A stretch of 64,000 bases of DNA from assembly GCF_008254045.1 (NCBI RefSeq), contig NZ_CP042425.1:2542001-2606000 (forward strand), given 5' to 3'. A program made the position numbers and the translations under genes. The notes under the pieces were generated by a model. It did not search any database, was not told where the DNA came from, and saw only the letters and a program-made list of their open reading frames with translations. Source of the stretch: Limnoglobus roseus (GTDB lineage: Bacteria > Planctomycetota > Planctomycetia > Gemmatales > Gemmataceae). Position 1 is the stretch's first letter. Each line of letters begins with the position of its first letter. Below are positions 10,215-18,652 of the stretch, piece after piece.

Positions 10215-10961
10215 GTGCCGAAGCCTTTCAACTCACGCGGCATTCTTGCCGTTCTCGATCAATGCTGTGATTCGTTGACGTTCCCGATGCTCGATAACGG
10301 GTATGTTTACTTGGCCGCGACAAGGCTCTCACTCTACCGCTCGCCGCAGGATTGGGCGATGGTGGTTGAAAACTTTGGGTACTCGCCGCGGGGCGGATTA
10401 CCGGATACGGCTCTCTACACGTTTGCCAGCCGTCTCCACGACCGCGACCAACCGAAGGATTACGTCACCCGAGAAGCTTATGAGATGTACCTCGCGAAGA
10501 ACCCGCACAACGAGACACGCTTTGTCTTCCCGGTTCAGGAGGGGAAATGGCAGGACGCTTCAACGGTCGAACTCGTTGCGAAGGATGCCCGGGTTGTCTC
10601 CGTGCGGAAAAATCGCGTGTCGTTGCCCTCGCACGACGAATACCTTCGTCACGGCATCGAACTCGAAGAGCCGCCCCGCGTGCAGGTGTTCGAACTCTGC
10701 CGATATCTAGCCGCTGTCCACCGAGACGACGTACTGGCTACACCGGAAGAGCAACGCATCAGTGTGCGTCCAGAGATGGAACGCATTCTGCAAATTGACG
10801 AATGGAATCACCCGGACGTCGCGGACGACGAGCGCCCCAGCAAGTCGGAAACATTTCGACAACTCGCCCGGGTTCTGGCAACCGGCGACGTGCGAAAGTA
10901 TCGACCGAAGCACGCGCCCAACACACACTGGCAGAATTGGCCTAACGGCGGGCGGCTATGA
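10215..10961 (+). CDS. DUF7003-like protein of unknown function
   Basis: About 248 residues from GTG 10215, which has GAGG 6 bases upstream. GTG 10203, overlapping the acetyltransferase stop, is the other candidate start. The N-terminus (VLDQCCDSLTFPMLDNGYVY, then LAATRLSLYRSPQDW) matches what I recall of the DUF7003 group, soluble proteins found in diverse bacteria. No catalytic motif, signal peptide or membrane segment is seen. It is the last gene of the short plus-strand run and ends before a strong bidirectional hairpin. Confidence 0.75.
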   Translation: MPKPFNSRGILAVLDQCCDSLTFPMLDNGYVYLAATRLSLYRSPQDWAMVVENFGYSPRGGLPDTALYTFASRLHDRDQPKDYVTREAYEMYLAKNPHNETRFVFPVQEGKWQDASTVELVAKDARVVSVRKNRVSLPSHDEYLRHGIELEEPPRVQVFELCRYLAAVHRDDVLATPEEQRISVRPEMERILQIDEWNHPDVADDERPSKSETFRQLARVLATGDVRKYRPKHAPNTHWQNWPNGGRL

Positions 10962-10980
10962 ACGGCCCTCGAAAAATAAC

Positions 10981-11008
10981 GAGGCCGAGAGCAACTGCTC
11001 TCGGCCTC
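10981..11008. terminator. Perfect 13-bp hairpin between convergent genes
   Basis: Arms GAGGCCGAGAGCA and TGCTCTCGGCCTC are perfectly complementary around a 2-base loop. The hairpin lies 20 bases after the plus-strand DUF7003-like gene and 24 bases after the minus-strand protease stop. No T-run follows; it probably acts in both directions. Confidence 0.7.
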
Positions 11009-11031
11009 ACGCCGTCATAACGCACTTCGCG

Positions 11032-12510
11032 TTACTTCACCTTCAGTACCACGAAGTCCGACTCGCCGTTCGGTCGGGTCACTTGCAGCAACGCGCCCTT
11101 CTCCTTCGAAGCGGACGCCATCGCTTGCTCGAAATCCTTTGCCGAGGTGACGGCCGCCTTGTCCACCTTCACGATCAACAGGCCGCGGACGAGGCCGACG
11201 TTGGCGGCGGCCGAACCGCGATCCACGCTCATGATTAACGCCCCCTTCGTGTCGCGGGGGAAGCCGAGTTGGGCGGCGAGTGCGGGCGTCAGATCGGACA
11301 CGTTGAGGCCGGCCACGTCGAGTCCCACATCGGCTGGGACGCGGTTCGGCGTGCTGCGGGCCGTCCGCTCTTGGCCGTAGTCGTCGGGCTGTTCTTCGAT
11401 GGTCACGCCGACGGTCGTTACCTTGCCGTCGCGGACGATTTGCACTTCCGTTGACTGGCCGAGCGGCATCTTCGCGACGAGCCGCGGCAGCGTGTTCACG
11501 TCCTTCAACTGCGTGCCGCCGACGGACAGGATCACGTCGCCGGCTCGCAGCCCGGCCTTCGCCGCGGGGGTTTTATCGTACACCTTCGTGACCAGCACGG
11601 GGTTGCTGTCGGCCGGCACCCCGAGGCGGGTCGCCAGTTCGGCGTCCACTTCCCGCACGCCCACGCCGAGGTAGCCGCGCTTCACGCTGCCGCCGCGGAG
11701 CAGTTGGTTGCTCACGTCCTTCGCGAGATTGCTACTGACCGCGAGGCCGACGCCGTTCGAACCGCCGCCGCGAGTCTTGATGGCGCTGTTGATGCCGACG
11801 ACTCGGCCTTCAAGGTTCACGAGCGGGCCGCCGCTGTTGCCGGGGTTCATGGCCGCGTCGGTTTGCAGGAAGTCTTCGTACTGGTTCAGCTTCAAGTTCT
11901 GCCGGGACTTCGCGCTGACGATGCCCTGCGTCACCGTGCCGGTCAGGCCGTAAGGTGCGCCGACGGCCAGCACGCGGTCGCCGACTTCCATCGCATCGCT
12001 GTCGCCGAATTCGAGGAACGGCAGCGGCTTGTCGCTCTTGATCCGGACGACGGCGAGGTCGGTCTTCGGATCGCGGACGATGTCGCCGGTCGTGAACTTG
12101 CGGCCGTCCGGGAAGCCGACTTCGAGCGTGTCCGCACCGTCCACGACGTGGAAGTTCGTGAAGATCACGCCGCTCGGGTCGATGACGAAGCCGGAGCCGA
12201 AGCCGAGGTTCGGGTTGGAATTCTGATCGTCTTGGTTCATGCCCTCGAAGTACTTGCGGAACTCTTCGGGCACGTTCGGCGGGAGTTGTTGTTGCGGCCG
12301 GCGGTTGGCGACGCGCTTTGTGGCCTTTGCCTCAATGCTCACCACGGCCGGGACGACGCGCTTGACCACGTCGCGGTACGAAGTGAGTTCCTTCGGCATG
12401 ACGATCGGCGGTGCGATCTGGCCGTGGATTTGGTTGTCGATGACGATTCCGAACAGCCCGCCGATGCCGAGGCACAGGGCGGCGAGAGGTAAGTGAGAGA
12501 CGAGTTTCAT
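11032..12510 (-). CDS. HtrA/DegP-type periplasmic serine protease with two PDZ domains
   Basis: 492 residues from ATG 12510, with GGAGGA just upstream. An N-terminal hydrophobic segment (residues about 7-25) is a signal peptide or anchor. The trypsin-like domain carries the triad His121 (TNFHVVDG), Asp151 (KTDLAVV) and Ser226 (GNSGGP). Two PDZ domains follow: the first has GYLGV...AAKAGLRAGDVI, the second is seen in LGFP...GSAAANVGLVRGLLI. The family degrades or refolds misfolded envelope proteins. It is monocistronic as far as can be seen, sharing a terminator with the gene facing it. Confidence 0.95.
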   Translation of the reverse strand: MKLVSHLPLAALCLGIGGLFGIVIDNQIHGQIAPPIVMPKELTSYRDVVKRVVPAVVSIEAKATKRVANRRPQQQLPPNVPEEFRKYFEGMNQDDQNSNPNLGFGSGFVIDPSGVIFTNFHVVDGADTLEVGFPDGRKFTTGDIVRDPKTDLAVVRIKSDKPLPFLEFGDSDAMEVGDRVLAVGAPYGLTGTVTQGIVSAKSRQNLKLNQYEDFLQTDAAMNPGNSGGPLVNLEGRVVGINSAIKTRGGGSNGVGLAVSSNLAKDVSNQLLRGGSVKRGYLGVGVREVDAELATRLGVPADSNPVLVTKVYDKTPAAKAGLRAGDVILSVGGTQLKDVNTLPRLVAKMPLGQSTEVQIVRDGKVTTVGVTIEEQPDDYGQERTARSTPNRVPADVGLDVAGLNVSDLTPALAAQLGFPRDTKGALIMSVDRGSAAANVGLVRGLLIVKVDKAAVTSAKDFEQAMASASKEKGALLQVTRPNGESDFVVLKVK

Positions 12511-13007
12511 GGTTCCTCCGAAATCCAATTCTCCCCAGGATTGGCGGACGTTCAGGCGTGCCAAATTATACGGGGGACGATCGGGTGATCTTTGAAAACA
12601 AAATCGCGGCCCGGGAACATTCCCAGCCGCGGGTGGGTGGGACTTCACTTCGATGTGAGTTGATATTCAATTGCCATGCCAATTCGTCGCAGACGTCACA
12701 AGTGCTACAGACGTGAAAACTTGATCAATTCCGGCGAGGATCGCGAGGGCTCTTGCGAAGTGTCAGAATGACAGCGGGCTGTCACTCACCTCGGACTTTG
12801 TGCGCCGAAGGCGTCCGCGCATCAAGCCAGGGGCGGAAGCCCCTAGGATCGACCTCACCCAACATCAACGCCCCGGAGGGGCCGACGTGCGTCGGCCCCT
12901 CCGGGGCGGAATCGGCAATCTGTCCTGCGGCTTTCGCCCCAGGCTTTATGTGCGGGCCGTGGTGTGGTCGAAGAGGTGAGAGAGAATTCGTTGTCGTTGG
13001 GAGCGGA
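12511..13007. other. Gene-free region with several short palindromes
   Basis: About 500 bases upstream of the protease. No convincing gene is present; the plus-strand open frame across it is Pro/Gly-rich and driven by palindromic repeats. It holds a small dyad TGACAG/CTGTCA (12769-12784), AGGGGC/GCCCCT (12829-12844), a 16-bp perfect hairpin (12871-12906) and a GGCTTTCGCCC motif (12929-12939) shared with the palindrome at 39689. The protease promoter should lie in the part nearest 12511 but is not clear. Confidence 0.55.
12871..12906. repeat. Perfect 16-bp inverted repeat
   Basis: CCCCGGAGGGGCCGAC (12871-12886), a 4-base GTGC loop and the exact complement to 12906. There is no T-run and no gene end within 100 bases, so it is less easily explained as a terminator. 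With the neighbouring AGGGGC/GCCCCT dyad it looks like a REP-type intergenic element. Confidence 0.65.
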
Positions 13008-13223
13008 TCACGCCGCCGCGCGGCAATTCACGATCGGCGATTGAAAGGGGCGGCGGATCGTCTTGCGGGCCGTCGCGGCGGGTTCCGGACTGCTGAGCGT
13101 GTACGATTGGCACTTCGGGCAGGGTCGCGATTCGATCGCCTCGCGTTCATACTCTGACCAGATACCGACGAGCGTCCAGGCGTGTTGGCACTTGGCGCAC
13201 TTTACCGTCCAGGTCGTCCTCAC
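13008..13223 (-). CDS. Small Zn-ribbon-like protein
   Basis: 71 residues from GTG 13223. Two CxxC knuckles (VKCAKCQHAW and PCPKCQSY) separated by about 22 residues indicate a zinc-ribbon-type domain; the C-terminal third is Arg/Pro-rich and low complexity. No enzyme motif is visible. It precedes no close partner on the same strand. It could be a regulator or an orphan small protein; function unknown. Start choice is uncertain because the ribosome-binding site (GAGG about 10 bases away) is weak. Confidence 0.55.
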   Translation of the reverse strand: MRTTWTVKCAKCQHAWTLVGIWSEYEREAIESRPCPKCQSYTLSSPEPAATARKTIRRPFQSPIVNCRAAA

Positions 13224-13348
13224 GTTGCACCGTCCTCAAGTGGTTTGTCGGCGGCGGCGGGGGCCGGGATGTTGTGTCTTGGCGGGCTTCGGCTTCGTGA
13301 GGCCTTCGTCGTGGACCTGGGCAACTGGGGCCGACCGGGTCGGGCGGG

Positions 13349-14977
13349 TTAGTACTGGCTTAGCTTGTGACTCGTCGGGAAGCCCCGATAGCCGCGTGCG
13401 ATCCAGAGCTTCCAACCGCCGACCGTCACCCCGTTTTCCCGGTATTCCACGCGGTAAGGACCGTCACATCGCTCGAACACCGCGTTCATGTCGGGCATCT
13501 TCTCGCCGACGTACACGAACGTGCGACCGCAGAAAGCTTGCGCGTCGGCCACGGGGTTTGGCCGCCACACGTCGTACTGGCTAAAGCGGTCGCTGAGCGC
13601 GACACCGAAGGTGTAAACTTGAGGATTTCCCTCGCAATAAAAGCCGAGTTCGCCGGGTAGAGTCCACACCATCGCTCCAGTCAGCGACTCTTGCCCATCT
13701 TCCGAACGCACGAGATCCCGCAACTTGTCCACTTCACCGGCGAGATACCTCCAGCCACGGAGGCGGGCGGTCGGATCGAGGTTGCGGACGGGGGCCAACT
13801 GATCATCCGTCGGCTCGGCAGCCAGCTTCGCAAACAACGGCAACGCGAGGCGCGGGAACCGCGCGACGATGGTCAGTGTCAGGGATGCGAGGATGCCGAG
13901 TGCGAGGCACGCGATCACGAGGCGGCGGTAAATCTTACTCTCACCTTCAAATTGTCGCCGAAGCCATGCCACGGCCAGCACGATCCCCGGCAGGTACGCG
14001 GTCGCCGGCCAGTTCGGTTGCACCTTTACGCGCAGGCTGAACGGCAGCATCATCAGCACGAGCGGCACGGACAGCCACCAGAGGAAGGCGAAGTGCGGGT
14101 TTGCCTCTCGGCCGGGGCGGAACGTCCACGCGGCGGCGAGCCAGACGCAGAACCAGTAGCCGACCAGGAACGCGAACTGCCCACCGAGATAGTCGAGCAG
14201 GCCGTACCACTTGAACCCGATCTTCGGCCCCGTGGCCAGCCCCGCTTGCCCGAACAGGTGCCACAAGCCGAGCCAGTCGTGCGTCGCGTTCCAGACCAGG
14301 ATCGGAATCAGGCCGAGACAGCCGAGAAACGTCATCCGGCGGAAGCCGCAGCCGAAGAGCGTGGGTCGCCGCGAGTGGTCCACGATCAGGAACAGCCCGA
14401 TCAGCACCGGGAAGGCGAGCATCGTGTACTTCGTCAGTGTGCCGACGGCGAGGACGATGCCCGCACGGGTCCAGCTTCGATCGTCGTTCTCGAAGATGGC
14501 GCGGTGGACGAAGACGAGCGCCCACGACCAGCAGCAGAGAAACGGTGCGTCGATGGTCGTCAGCACCGCCCCGGCCGAGATCGGCGGCAGAGTTAGCACG
14601 ACCGCGACGAGCCAGAACGAGAGCTTCGCCGAGCCGAGCGTTCGGCGGGCAAGGCGGTCCAGCGCGACGAGCATGAGCGTACTGCACAGCACGGCCGGTA
14701 GGCGCACGGCGAAGACGGTGTTGCCAAAGAGTTCGCAACTGCCGCGGATCAGCCAGGCGACGAACGGCCCCTTGCTGTAGTAGCTCCAGGCCAGGTGGCG
14801 GGACCAGTCCCAGTAGTGGGCTTCGTCCGGCGACAAGTCCAGCGGCGAGACGAACAGGTAGAGCGTGTTCAGCACCGCCGCCGCGAGAATGAGCAGGTAG
14901 ACGGCCGCCGACCACGACAGGCGCAGTCGCGGCAGCACGAGGGCGGTTTTCAGGGGTTCGGCGAGCGCAGAGTTCAT
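13349..14977 (-). CDS. ArnT/PMT-like (GT39/GT83) membrane glycosyltransferase
   Basis: 542 residues with about ten hydrophobic segments. After the first one comes SPDEAHYWDWSRHL, the DExxYW-type loop of dolichyl- or undecaprenyl-phosphate-dependent mannosyl- and aminoarabinose transferases, where the acidic residue is catalytic. The soluble C-terminus (from about residue 410) is a periplasmic domain. The family moves a sugar from a polyprenyl-phosphate carrier to a lipid or protein acceptor on the outer face of the inner membrane. The acceptor cannot be told. The gene stands alone, between the small Zn-ribbon gene and the TPR gene. Confidence 0.85.
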   Translation of the reverse strand: MNSALAEPLKTALVLPRLRLSWSAAVYLLILAAAVLNTLYLFVSPLDLSPDEAHYWDWSRHLAWSYYSKGPFVAWLIRGSCELFGNTVFAVRLPAVLCSTLMLVALDRLARRTLGSAKLSFWLVAVVLTLPPISAGAVLTTIDAPFLCCWSWALVFVHRAIFENDDRSWTRAGIVLAVGTLTKYTMLAFPVLIGLFLIVDHSRRPTLFGCGFRRMTFLGCLGLIPILVWNATHDWLGLWHLFGQAGLATGPKIGFKWYGLLDYLGGQFAFLVGYWFCVWLAAAWTFRPGREANPHFAFLWWLSVPLVLMMLPFSLRVKVQPNWPATAYLPGIVLAVAWLRRQFEGESKIYRRLVIACLALGILASLTLTIVARFPRLALPLFAKLAAEPTDDQLAPVRNLDPTARLRGWRYLAGEVDKLRDLVRSEDGQESLTGAMVWTLPGELGFYCEGNPQVYTFGVALSDRFSQYDVWRPNPVADAQAFCGRTFVYVGEKMPDMNAVFERCDGPYRVEYRENGVTVGGWKLWIARGYRGFPTSHKLSQY

Positions 14978-15058
14978 CCGGGTGACAATCTCACCCGGAT
15001 TCGAGGGGTTCCGTCAAGGCGAAGTGCCAGACCGTAGGTCGGCCACGGCTCGGTCGAC

Positions 15059-15799
15059 CTACTTTCGCGCCTTTGCCACGGCGAGGTGGACTTTCGCCAC
15101 GTCCCACATGTAGTGGCTGATCTCGTACTTCTCCACCGCCGGCGTCAGGTGTTCGATCACCTTCTTGTTATCACCCTCAGCCTCGTACCACAGGCCGACG
15201 TAGAGGTGGCCGTAGAAGCGGGCTTCTTTGCCGGCCTCGGTCTTTGCGTCCACTTTCTCGGCGGCAGCCATCACGTCTTCTGGCTTTAACTTGCCGGCGA
15301 ACAACTTCTGAATCTCCGCCATCGGCACGCGGCCGTCGCGGGTCACGTCGATCAGTTCCGCCGCGGCCTTTTCCTTGCCGACGACCTTCACGTTGCAGAG
15401 ATAGTGCCAGACGGCGTTCTCCACGTCCTGCGGGTTCACCGTCTTGTGCGTCTCGAACTGCTTCACGCCGTCCTTGTACCGCTCGGCATAGTACAGCGCG
15501 ATGCCCCGTCGCCAGTGTTCCGGCCCCTGCTTCGGGTGGGCGTCCAGGTACTTGTCGAAGTCCGCGATGGCCTCCTTGAACTTGCCGAGCTTCAGGTAGG
15601 CGTCCCCGCGAACGTCGTAAGTTTCGGCCGCGGTCGGGTCGGCCTTGATGGCGGCGGTGAACGCCTCAATGGCCTTTTCGTTCTCGCGCTTCGCCGCGAG
15701 TGCCCGGCCCTTGGCGAGTTCCGTGGCAGACAAGTTTTCGTCCGCGAACGAGGGCCAATGTGTTGCGGCGACGAGAACGAGGACGAGCGCGAATCGCAT
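15059..15799 (-). CDS. Exported tetratricopeptide-repeat protein
   Basis: 246 residues from ATG 15799 (GGAGG 6 bases upstream). A signal peptide (MRFALVLVLVAATHWPSFA) is followed by two to three TPR units: KAIEAFTAAIKADPTAAETY, AYLKLGKFKEAIADFDKYLD and a third around WHYLCNV. The C-terminal half is helical with another TPR-like HLYVGLWYEAEG. TPRs mediate protein contacts; the protein probably works in the periplasm. It is divergent from the FKBP gene run, separated by 97 bases, which suggests shared promoter space. Function unknown. Confidence 0.85.
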   Translation of the reverse strand: MRFALVLVLVAATHWPSFADENLSATELAKGRALAAKRENEKAIEAFTAAIKADPTAAETYDVRGDAYLKLGKFKEAIADFDKYLDAHPKQGPEHWRRGIALYYAERYKDGVKQFETHKTVNPQDVENAVWHYLCNVKVVGKEKAAAELIDVTRDGRVPMAEIQKLFAGKLKPEDVMAAAEKVDAKTEAGKEARFYGHLYVGLWYEAEGDNKKVIEHLTPAVEKYEISHYMWDVAKVHLAVAKARK

Positions 15800-15896
15800 G
15801 GCGGGCCTCCGGGAGTGGGCGTGTACTCGTTCTCGGCAGACAACCCGCGAATGACAACTACAATGTGCCGAACGGTATCCCCCCGGAGAGTGGCGT

Positions 15897-16463
15897 ATGA
15901 GTGACCGGCCCGGTAAAGAGCAGATGATGAAAATGTTCGTCCCCGCCATCGCGATTGCCGTCGTGATCCTGTTGGTGGGTGTGCTGGTAGCGTACCGGAA
16001 CAACGAGGACACGTCCGGCCCGTCGAACGCGAAGCCGATTCCCGGCACGGCGGCCAAGCCCGGCGTCCAGATCCCGGCCGACATCGAAGGGCTGACGCTG
16101 GACAAGCCGCCGGAGAACGCGCCGGAATGGAAGGACATCGGTGACGGGCTAAAGGTTTGGGACGTGAAGGAAGGGACCGGCGATGAGTGCGTGCCGGGTG
16201 CCCACGCGGTCATGCACTACACCGGGTGGACGCTCGACGGGAAGATTTTCGACAGCAGTGTCAAACGAGGTGCCGTGCCCGACTTGCCCGCCCTGGGCAG
16301 CCTCATCGAAGGGTGGCAGAAGGGCGTCCCCGGCATGAAGCCCGGCGGCATTCGTCGCTTGTACATCCCGTGGAAGATGGCCTACGGCGAACGAGGGAGC
16401 GGGGCGAGCATCCCCCCGCGAGCGGACCTGATCTTCGAAATTAAGTACTTCGGCACCAAGTAA
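15897..16463 (+). CDS. Membrane-anchored FKBP-type peptidyl-prolyl isomerase
   Basis: 188 residues. ATG 15897 has GGAGAG upstream. A single hydrophobic segment (residues about 13-33, MFVPAIAIAVVILLVGVLVA) anchors the protein. A Pro-rich linker leads to one FKBP domain (residues about 90-188) with the active-site residues recognisable in HYTGWTLDGKIFDSS, LIEGWQKGVPGMKPGG and RRLYIPW...AYGERG. It should catalyse cis-trans isomerisation of Xaa-Pro bonds in exported proteins. It is the first of three adjacent FKBP genes, 17 bases ahead of the next, so an operon is likely. Confidence 0.92.
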   Translation: MSDRPGKEQMMKMFVPAIAIAVVILLVGVLVAYRNNEDTSGPSNAKPIPGTAAKPGVQIPADIEGLTLDKPPENAPEWKDIGDGLKVWDVKEGTGDECVPGAHAVMHYTGWTLDGKIFDSSVKRGAVPDLPALGSLIEGWQKGVPGMKPGGIRRLYIPWKMAYGERGSGASIPPRADLIFEIKYFGTK

Positions 16464-16480
16464 CTCCCACCGGAGGTTCC

Positions 16481-17287
16481 ATGACGCGATTCGTACTGCT
16501 CCTCGGCCTCTCGCTCGCCCTCGGCGGCACGGCGGCGGCCGAGGACAAGAAGGAAGCCCCGAAACTCCCCGCGCTCGACGCCAAGGAGTGGAAGGAACTC
16601 AAGGACGGCGACGGCCTGAAAGTTTGGGACGTGAAGGAGGGCAAGGGCGAGGCGGCCGCGAAGGACGCCATCGTCACCATCCACTACACCGGCTGGCTGA
16701 CCGACGGCACCGTCTTCGACAGCAGCGTCGTCCGCGACAAGCAGGCCACGTTCCCGCTCGGCCGGCTTATCCAAGGCTGGCAGCGCGGCATCCCCGGCAT
16801 GAAGCCCGGCAGCGTGCGACGGCTGCACATCCCGTGGAAACTCGCTTACGGCGAGGACGGCCGGCCGCCCAAGATTCCCGAGAAGGCCGACCTCGTGTTC
16901 GAGATCGAACTCTTCGCCGTCCACAACCTGCCGGCCGCCGACGCGAAGGAGTGGAAGGCCGTCAAGGACGTGGAAGGCTTGAAGTACTGGGACACGGTCG
17001 AGGGCAAGGGCGACGCCGTGGTCGCCGACGCGACTGTCACCATCCACTACGCCGGGTGGACGCTCGACGGCAAAGTCTTCGACACGAGCCTCGGGAAAGA
17101 AGAGGCCACGTTCCCGCTCGGCAACCTCATCCAGGGCTGGCAGAAGGGCATCCCCGGCATGAAGCCCGGTGGCATTCGCCGCTTGTACATCCCGTGGAAC
17201 ATGGCCTACGGCGAACGCGGCAGTCCGCCGAACATTCCGCCGAAGGCCGACCTGATTTTCGAGATCGAGTTGTCCGGTTCGAAGTAA
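16481..17287 (+). CDS. Exported tandem FKBP-type peptidyl-prolyl isomerase (two domains)
   Basis: 268 residues. A signal peptide (MTRFVLLLGLSLALGGTAAA) is followed by two FKBP domains, residues about 30-145 and 150-268. Both retain the HYTGW/HYAGW, FDSS/FDTS, IQGWQ...IPGMKPG and IPW..AYGE motifs, so both may be active. A good Shine-Dalgarno (CGGAGG) lies before ATG 16481. The second domain resembles the domain of the upstream gene closely (GGIRRLYIPW), pointing to recent duplication. It sits 17 bases after and 28 bases before the two other FKBP genes. Confidence 0.92.
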   Translation: MTRFVLLLGLSLALGGTAAAEDKKEAPKLPALDAKEWKELKDGDGLKVWDVKEGKGEAAAKDAIVTIHYTGWLTDGTVFDSSVVRDKQATFPLGRLIQGWQRGIPGMKPGSVRRLHIPWKLAYGEDGRPPKIPEKADLVFEIELFAVHNLPAADAKEWKAVKDVEGLKYWDTVEGKGDAVVADATVTIHYAGWTLDGKVFDTSLGKEEATFPLGNLIQGWQKGIPGMKPGGIRRLYIPWNMAYGERGSPPNIPPKADLIFEIELSGSK

Positions 17288-17315
17288 CTTTTCCCCTCAG
17301 CGAAGGAGTACCATC

Positions 17316-17672
17316 ATGACGTTTCCCCCACTCGACGCCCCGGAATGGAAGGACATCGGCGGCGGCTTGAAGGTCTGGGACGTGACCGAGGGCACCGGCA
17401 CGGCCGTGCCGGCCACCGCGTCGGTGACGTGCCACTATACCGGCTGGACGACCGACGGCAAGAAGTTCGACAGCAGCCTCGACAGCGGCAAGCCGATCAC
17501 TTTCCCGCTGTCCGGCGTCATTCAGGGCTGGCAGAAGGGCATCCCCGGCATGAAGCCGGGCGGCACGCGGCGGCTGTCGATCCCCGGCGCGATGGCCTAC
17601 GGCCCCCGTGGCATCCCCGGCACGATTCCGCCGAACGCGACGCTGGTCTTCGAAGTGCAACTGGTGAAGTGA
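17316..17672 (+). CDS. Single-domain cytoplasmic FKBP-type peptidyl-prolyl isomerase
   Basis: 118 residues, essentially a bare FKBP domain without signal peptide or anchor: HYTGWTTDGKKFDSS, GVIQGWQKGIPGMKPGG and RRLSIPGAMAYGPRG. It is the last of the three-gene FKBP run and should act in the cytoplasm, whereas its two neighbours act outside. AAGGAG lies about 8 bases before ATG 17316. A hairpin 8 bases after the stop ends the operon. Confidence 0.92.
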   Translation: MTFPPLDAPEWKDIGGGLKVWDVTEGTGTAVPATASVTCHYTGWTTDGKKFDSSLDSGKPITFPLSGVIQGWQKGIPGMKPGGTRRLSIPGAMAYGPRGIPGTIPPNATLVFEVQLVK

Positions 17673-17680
17673 ATTCTCGG

Positions 17681-17702
17681 CCCCGGCACGGTCGTGCCGG
17701 GG
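17681..17702. terminator. Perfect 10-bp hairpin between convergent genes
   Basis: CCCCGGCACG and its complement flank GT. The hairpin fills the 33-base gap between the FKBP stop and the phosphatase stop and probably ends transcription on both strands. No T-run. Confidence 0.65.
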
Positions 17703-17705
17703 CGT

Positions 17706-18155
17706 TCAGCCCCGCCTCTTCTTCTCGAATTCTTCGAGTGCCTGAATCTGGTCCGTCGTCTCGATCGACCCCTGCCGCAACTGCCGCACTTTCTCGATCG
17801 CGTCCTCTGCCGACAATCCTTGCCCGACGAAATACGCGGCCAGCGCCGTGCCGGTGCGGCCCTTGCCGGCGGCGCAGTGGATAGCCACGCCGAGGCCGGA
17901 CTTGTTCGCCCGGTGGATGGTGTCGAGGATAGTTTCGAACTGCCGGAGGCTGGGGGCGGCCATGTCGAGGACGGGTACGTGAACGAGCATGAGGCCGGCG
18001 TCGTTGACCCACTGCCGCGGGGCGGGCGTCTCGGTGAGCGAGACGAGCACCTCGATGCCGTTGCGGCGGAGCCAGAGCAAGTCTTCGGCCGCGTCCGGGA
18101 ACGCGAGGGCTGCGACGTGAGGGCGGTCGATCCAACTAAACCCGGGCGGCGGCAT
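17706..18155 (-). CDS. DUSP23-like dual-specificity protein phosphatase
   Basis: 149 residues. The signature HCAAGKGRTG gives the catalytic Cys and Arg of the CX5R cysteine-phosphatase fold. VPVLDMAAPS provides the general-acid Asp region. The overall pattern (FSWIDRPHVAALAFP at the start, then LRRNGIEVLVSLTE) matches small atypical dual-specificity phosphatases of the DUSP23 type. It should hydrolyse phosphotyrosine or phosphoserine/threonine, and may oppose the Ser/Thr kinases that are abundant in this genome; that link is inference. No signal peptide, so cytoplasmic. Confidence 0.88.
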   Translation of the reverse strand: MPPPGFSWIDRPHVAALAFPDAAEDLLWLRRNGIEVLVSLTETPAPRQWVNDAGLMLVHVPVLDMAAPSLRQFETILDTIHRANKSGLGVAIHCAAGKGRTGTALAAYFVGQGLSAEDAIEKVRQLRQGSIETTDQIQALEEFEKKRRG

Positions 18156-18245
18156 CGGCGGTCTCGCGTGAGGGTAAAGACATCCTACGCGAGCCGTCCA
18201 GTTGTGACAGCCACTGTCTGCGAGAGTTGGTGCGGACGGCGAATG

Positions 18246-18286
18246 ATTCGGGTGGTCGGCTCTTGAGGAGAACCGACCACCCGAAT
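18246..18286. repeat. Inverted repeat with 14-bp arms
   Basis: ATTCGGGTGGTCGG (18246-18259) and its exact complement (18273-18286) flank a 13-base loop. It lies upstream of the phosphatase gene and downstream of the small lipoprotein gene on the minus strand. It is a possible second terminator for the lipoprotein transcript or a repeat element. Confidence 0.55.
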
Positions 18287-18339
18287 GAAGTTTTCCACGT
18301 CTTCAATTATCGTTTCCGACTCCGCTCCGCGCACTAACG

Positions 18340-18373
18340 AAAAACGACCCGGAGGTTTGATACCTCCGGGTCG
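18340..18373 (-). terminator. Rho-independent terminator of the small lipoprotein gene
   Basis: On the minus strand a 12-bp perfect stem (CGACCCGGAGGT and complement, 18345-18373) with a 5-base loop is followed directly by T5. It lies 24 bases after the lipoprotein stop codon. Confidence 0.8.
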
Positions 18374-18396
18374 CTGGCGTTCGCCCGGTGAAGTTA

Positions 18397-18633
18397 TTAT
18401 CGTCTGCGAGAGCGTTCTGCGTCATCAACCGATTGCTGTTGCGTCTTCTCCTTCGGCAAATTCTTCTGGCGGTCGGCTTCCGCATTTGTCACCGACTTCT
18501 GATTCGCCTCTTGCTCGGCAATCTGTTCGGGCGATGCGTCCTTGATTTCGACTTTGCCGCCGGAAGACTTGCCGCAACCCAGCATCGAGGTCGCCAACAC
18601 CAACACCAAAAATAACCGCTTAATCTGCCGCAT
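18397..18633 (-). CDS. Small lipoprotein of unknown function
   Basis: 78 residues. A short basic start, hydrophobic stretch and lipobox (LVLVLATSMLGC, Cys20) mark a lipoprotein signal peptide. The mature 59 residues are charged and Gln/Glu-rich (PEQIAEQEANQKSVTNAEAD), probably unstructured or helical. Small lipoproteins of this type commonly lie next to DUF1559 genes in planctomycetes, and here one is 187 bases upstream on the same strand. Role unknown. Confidence 0.75.
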   Translation of the reverse strand: MRQIKRLFLVLVLATSMLGCGKSSGGKVEIKDASPEQIAEQEANQKSVTNAEADRQKNLPKEKTQQQSVDDAERSRRR

Positions 18634-18652
18634 GGGTGAAATTTCCTTGAGT

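Noticed and set aside
12753-13157. Possible 134-codon gene on the plus strand
   Set aside because: It crosses palindromic repeats and the antisense of the zinc-ribbon gene; sequence is Pro/Gly/Arg-rich with no ribosome-binding site.
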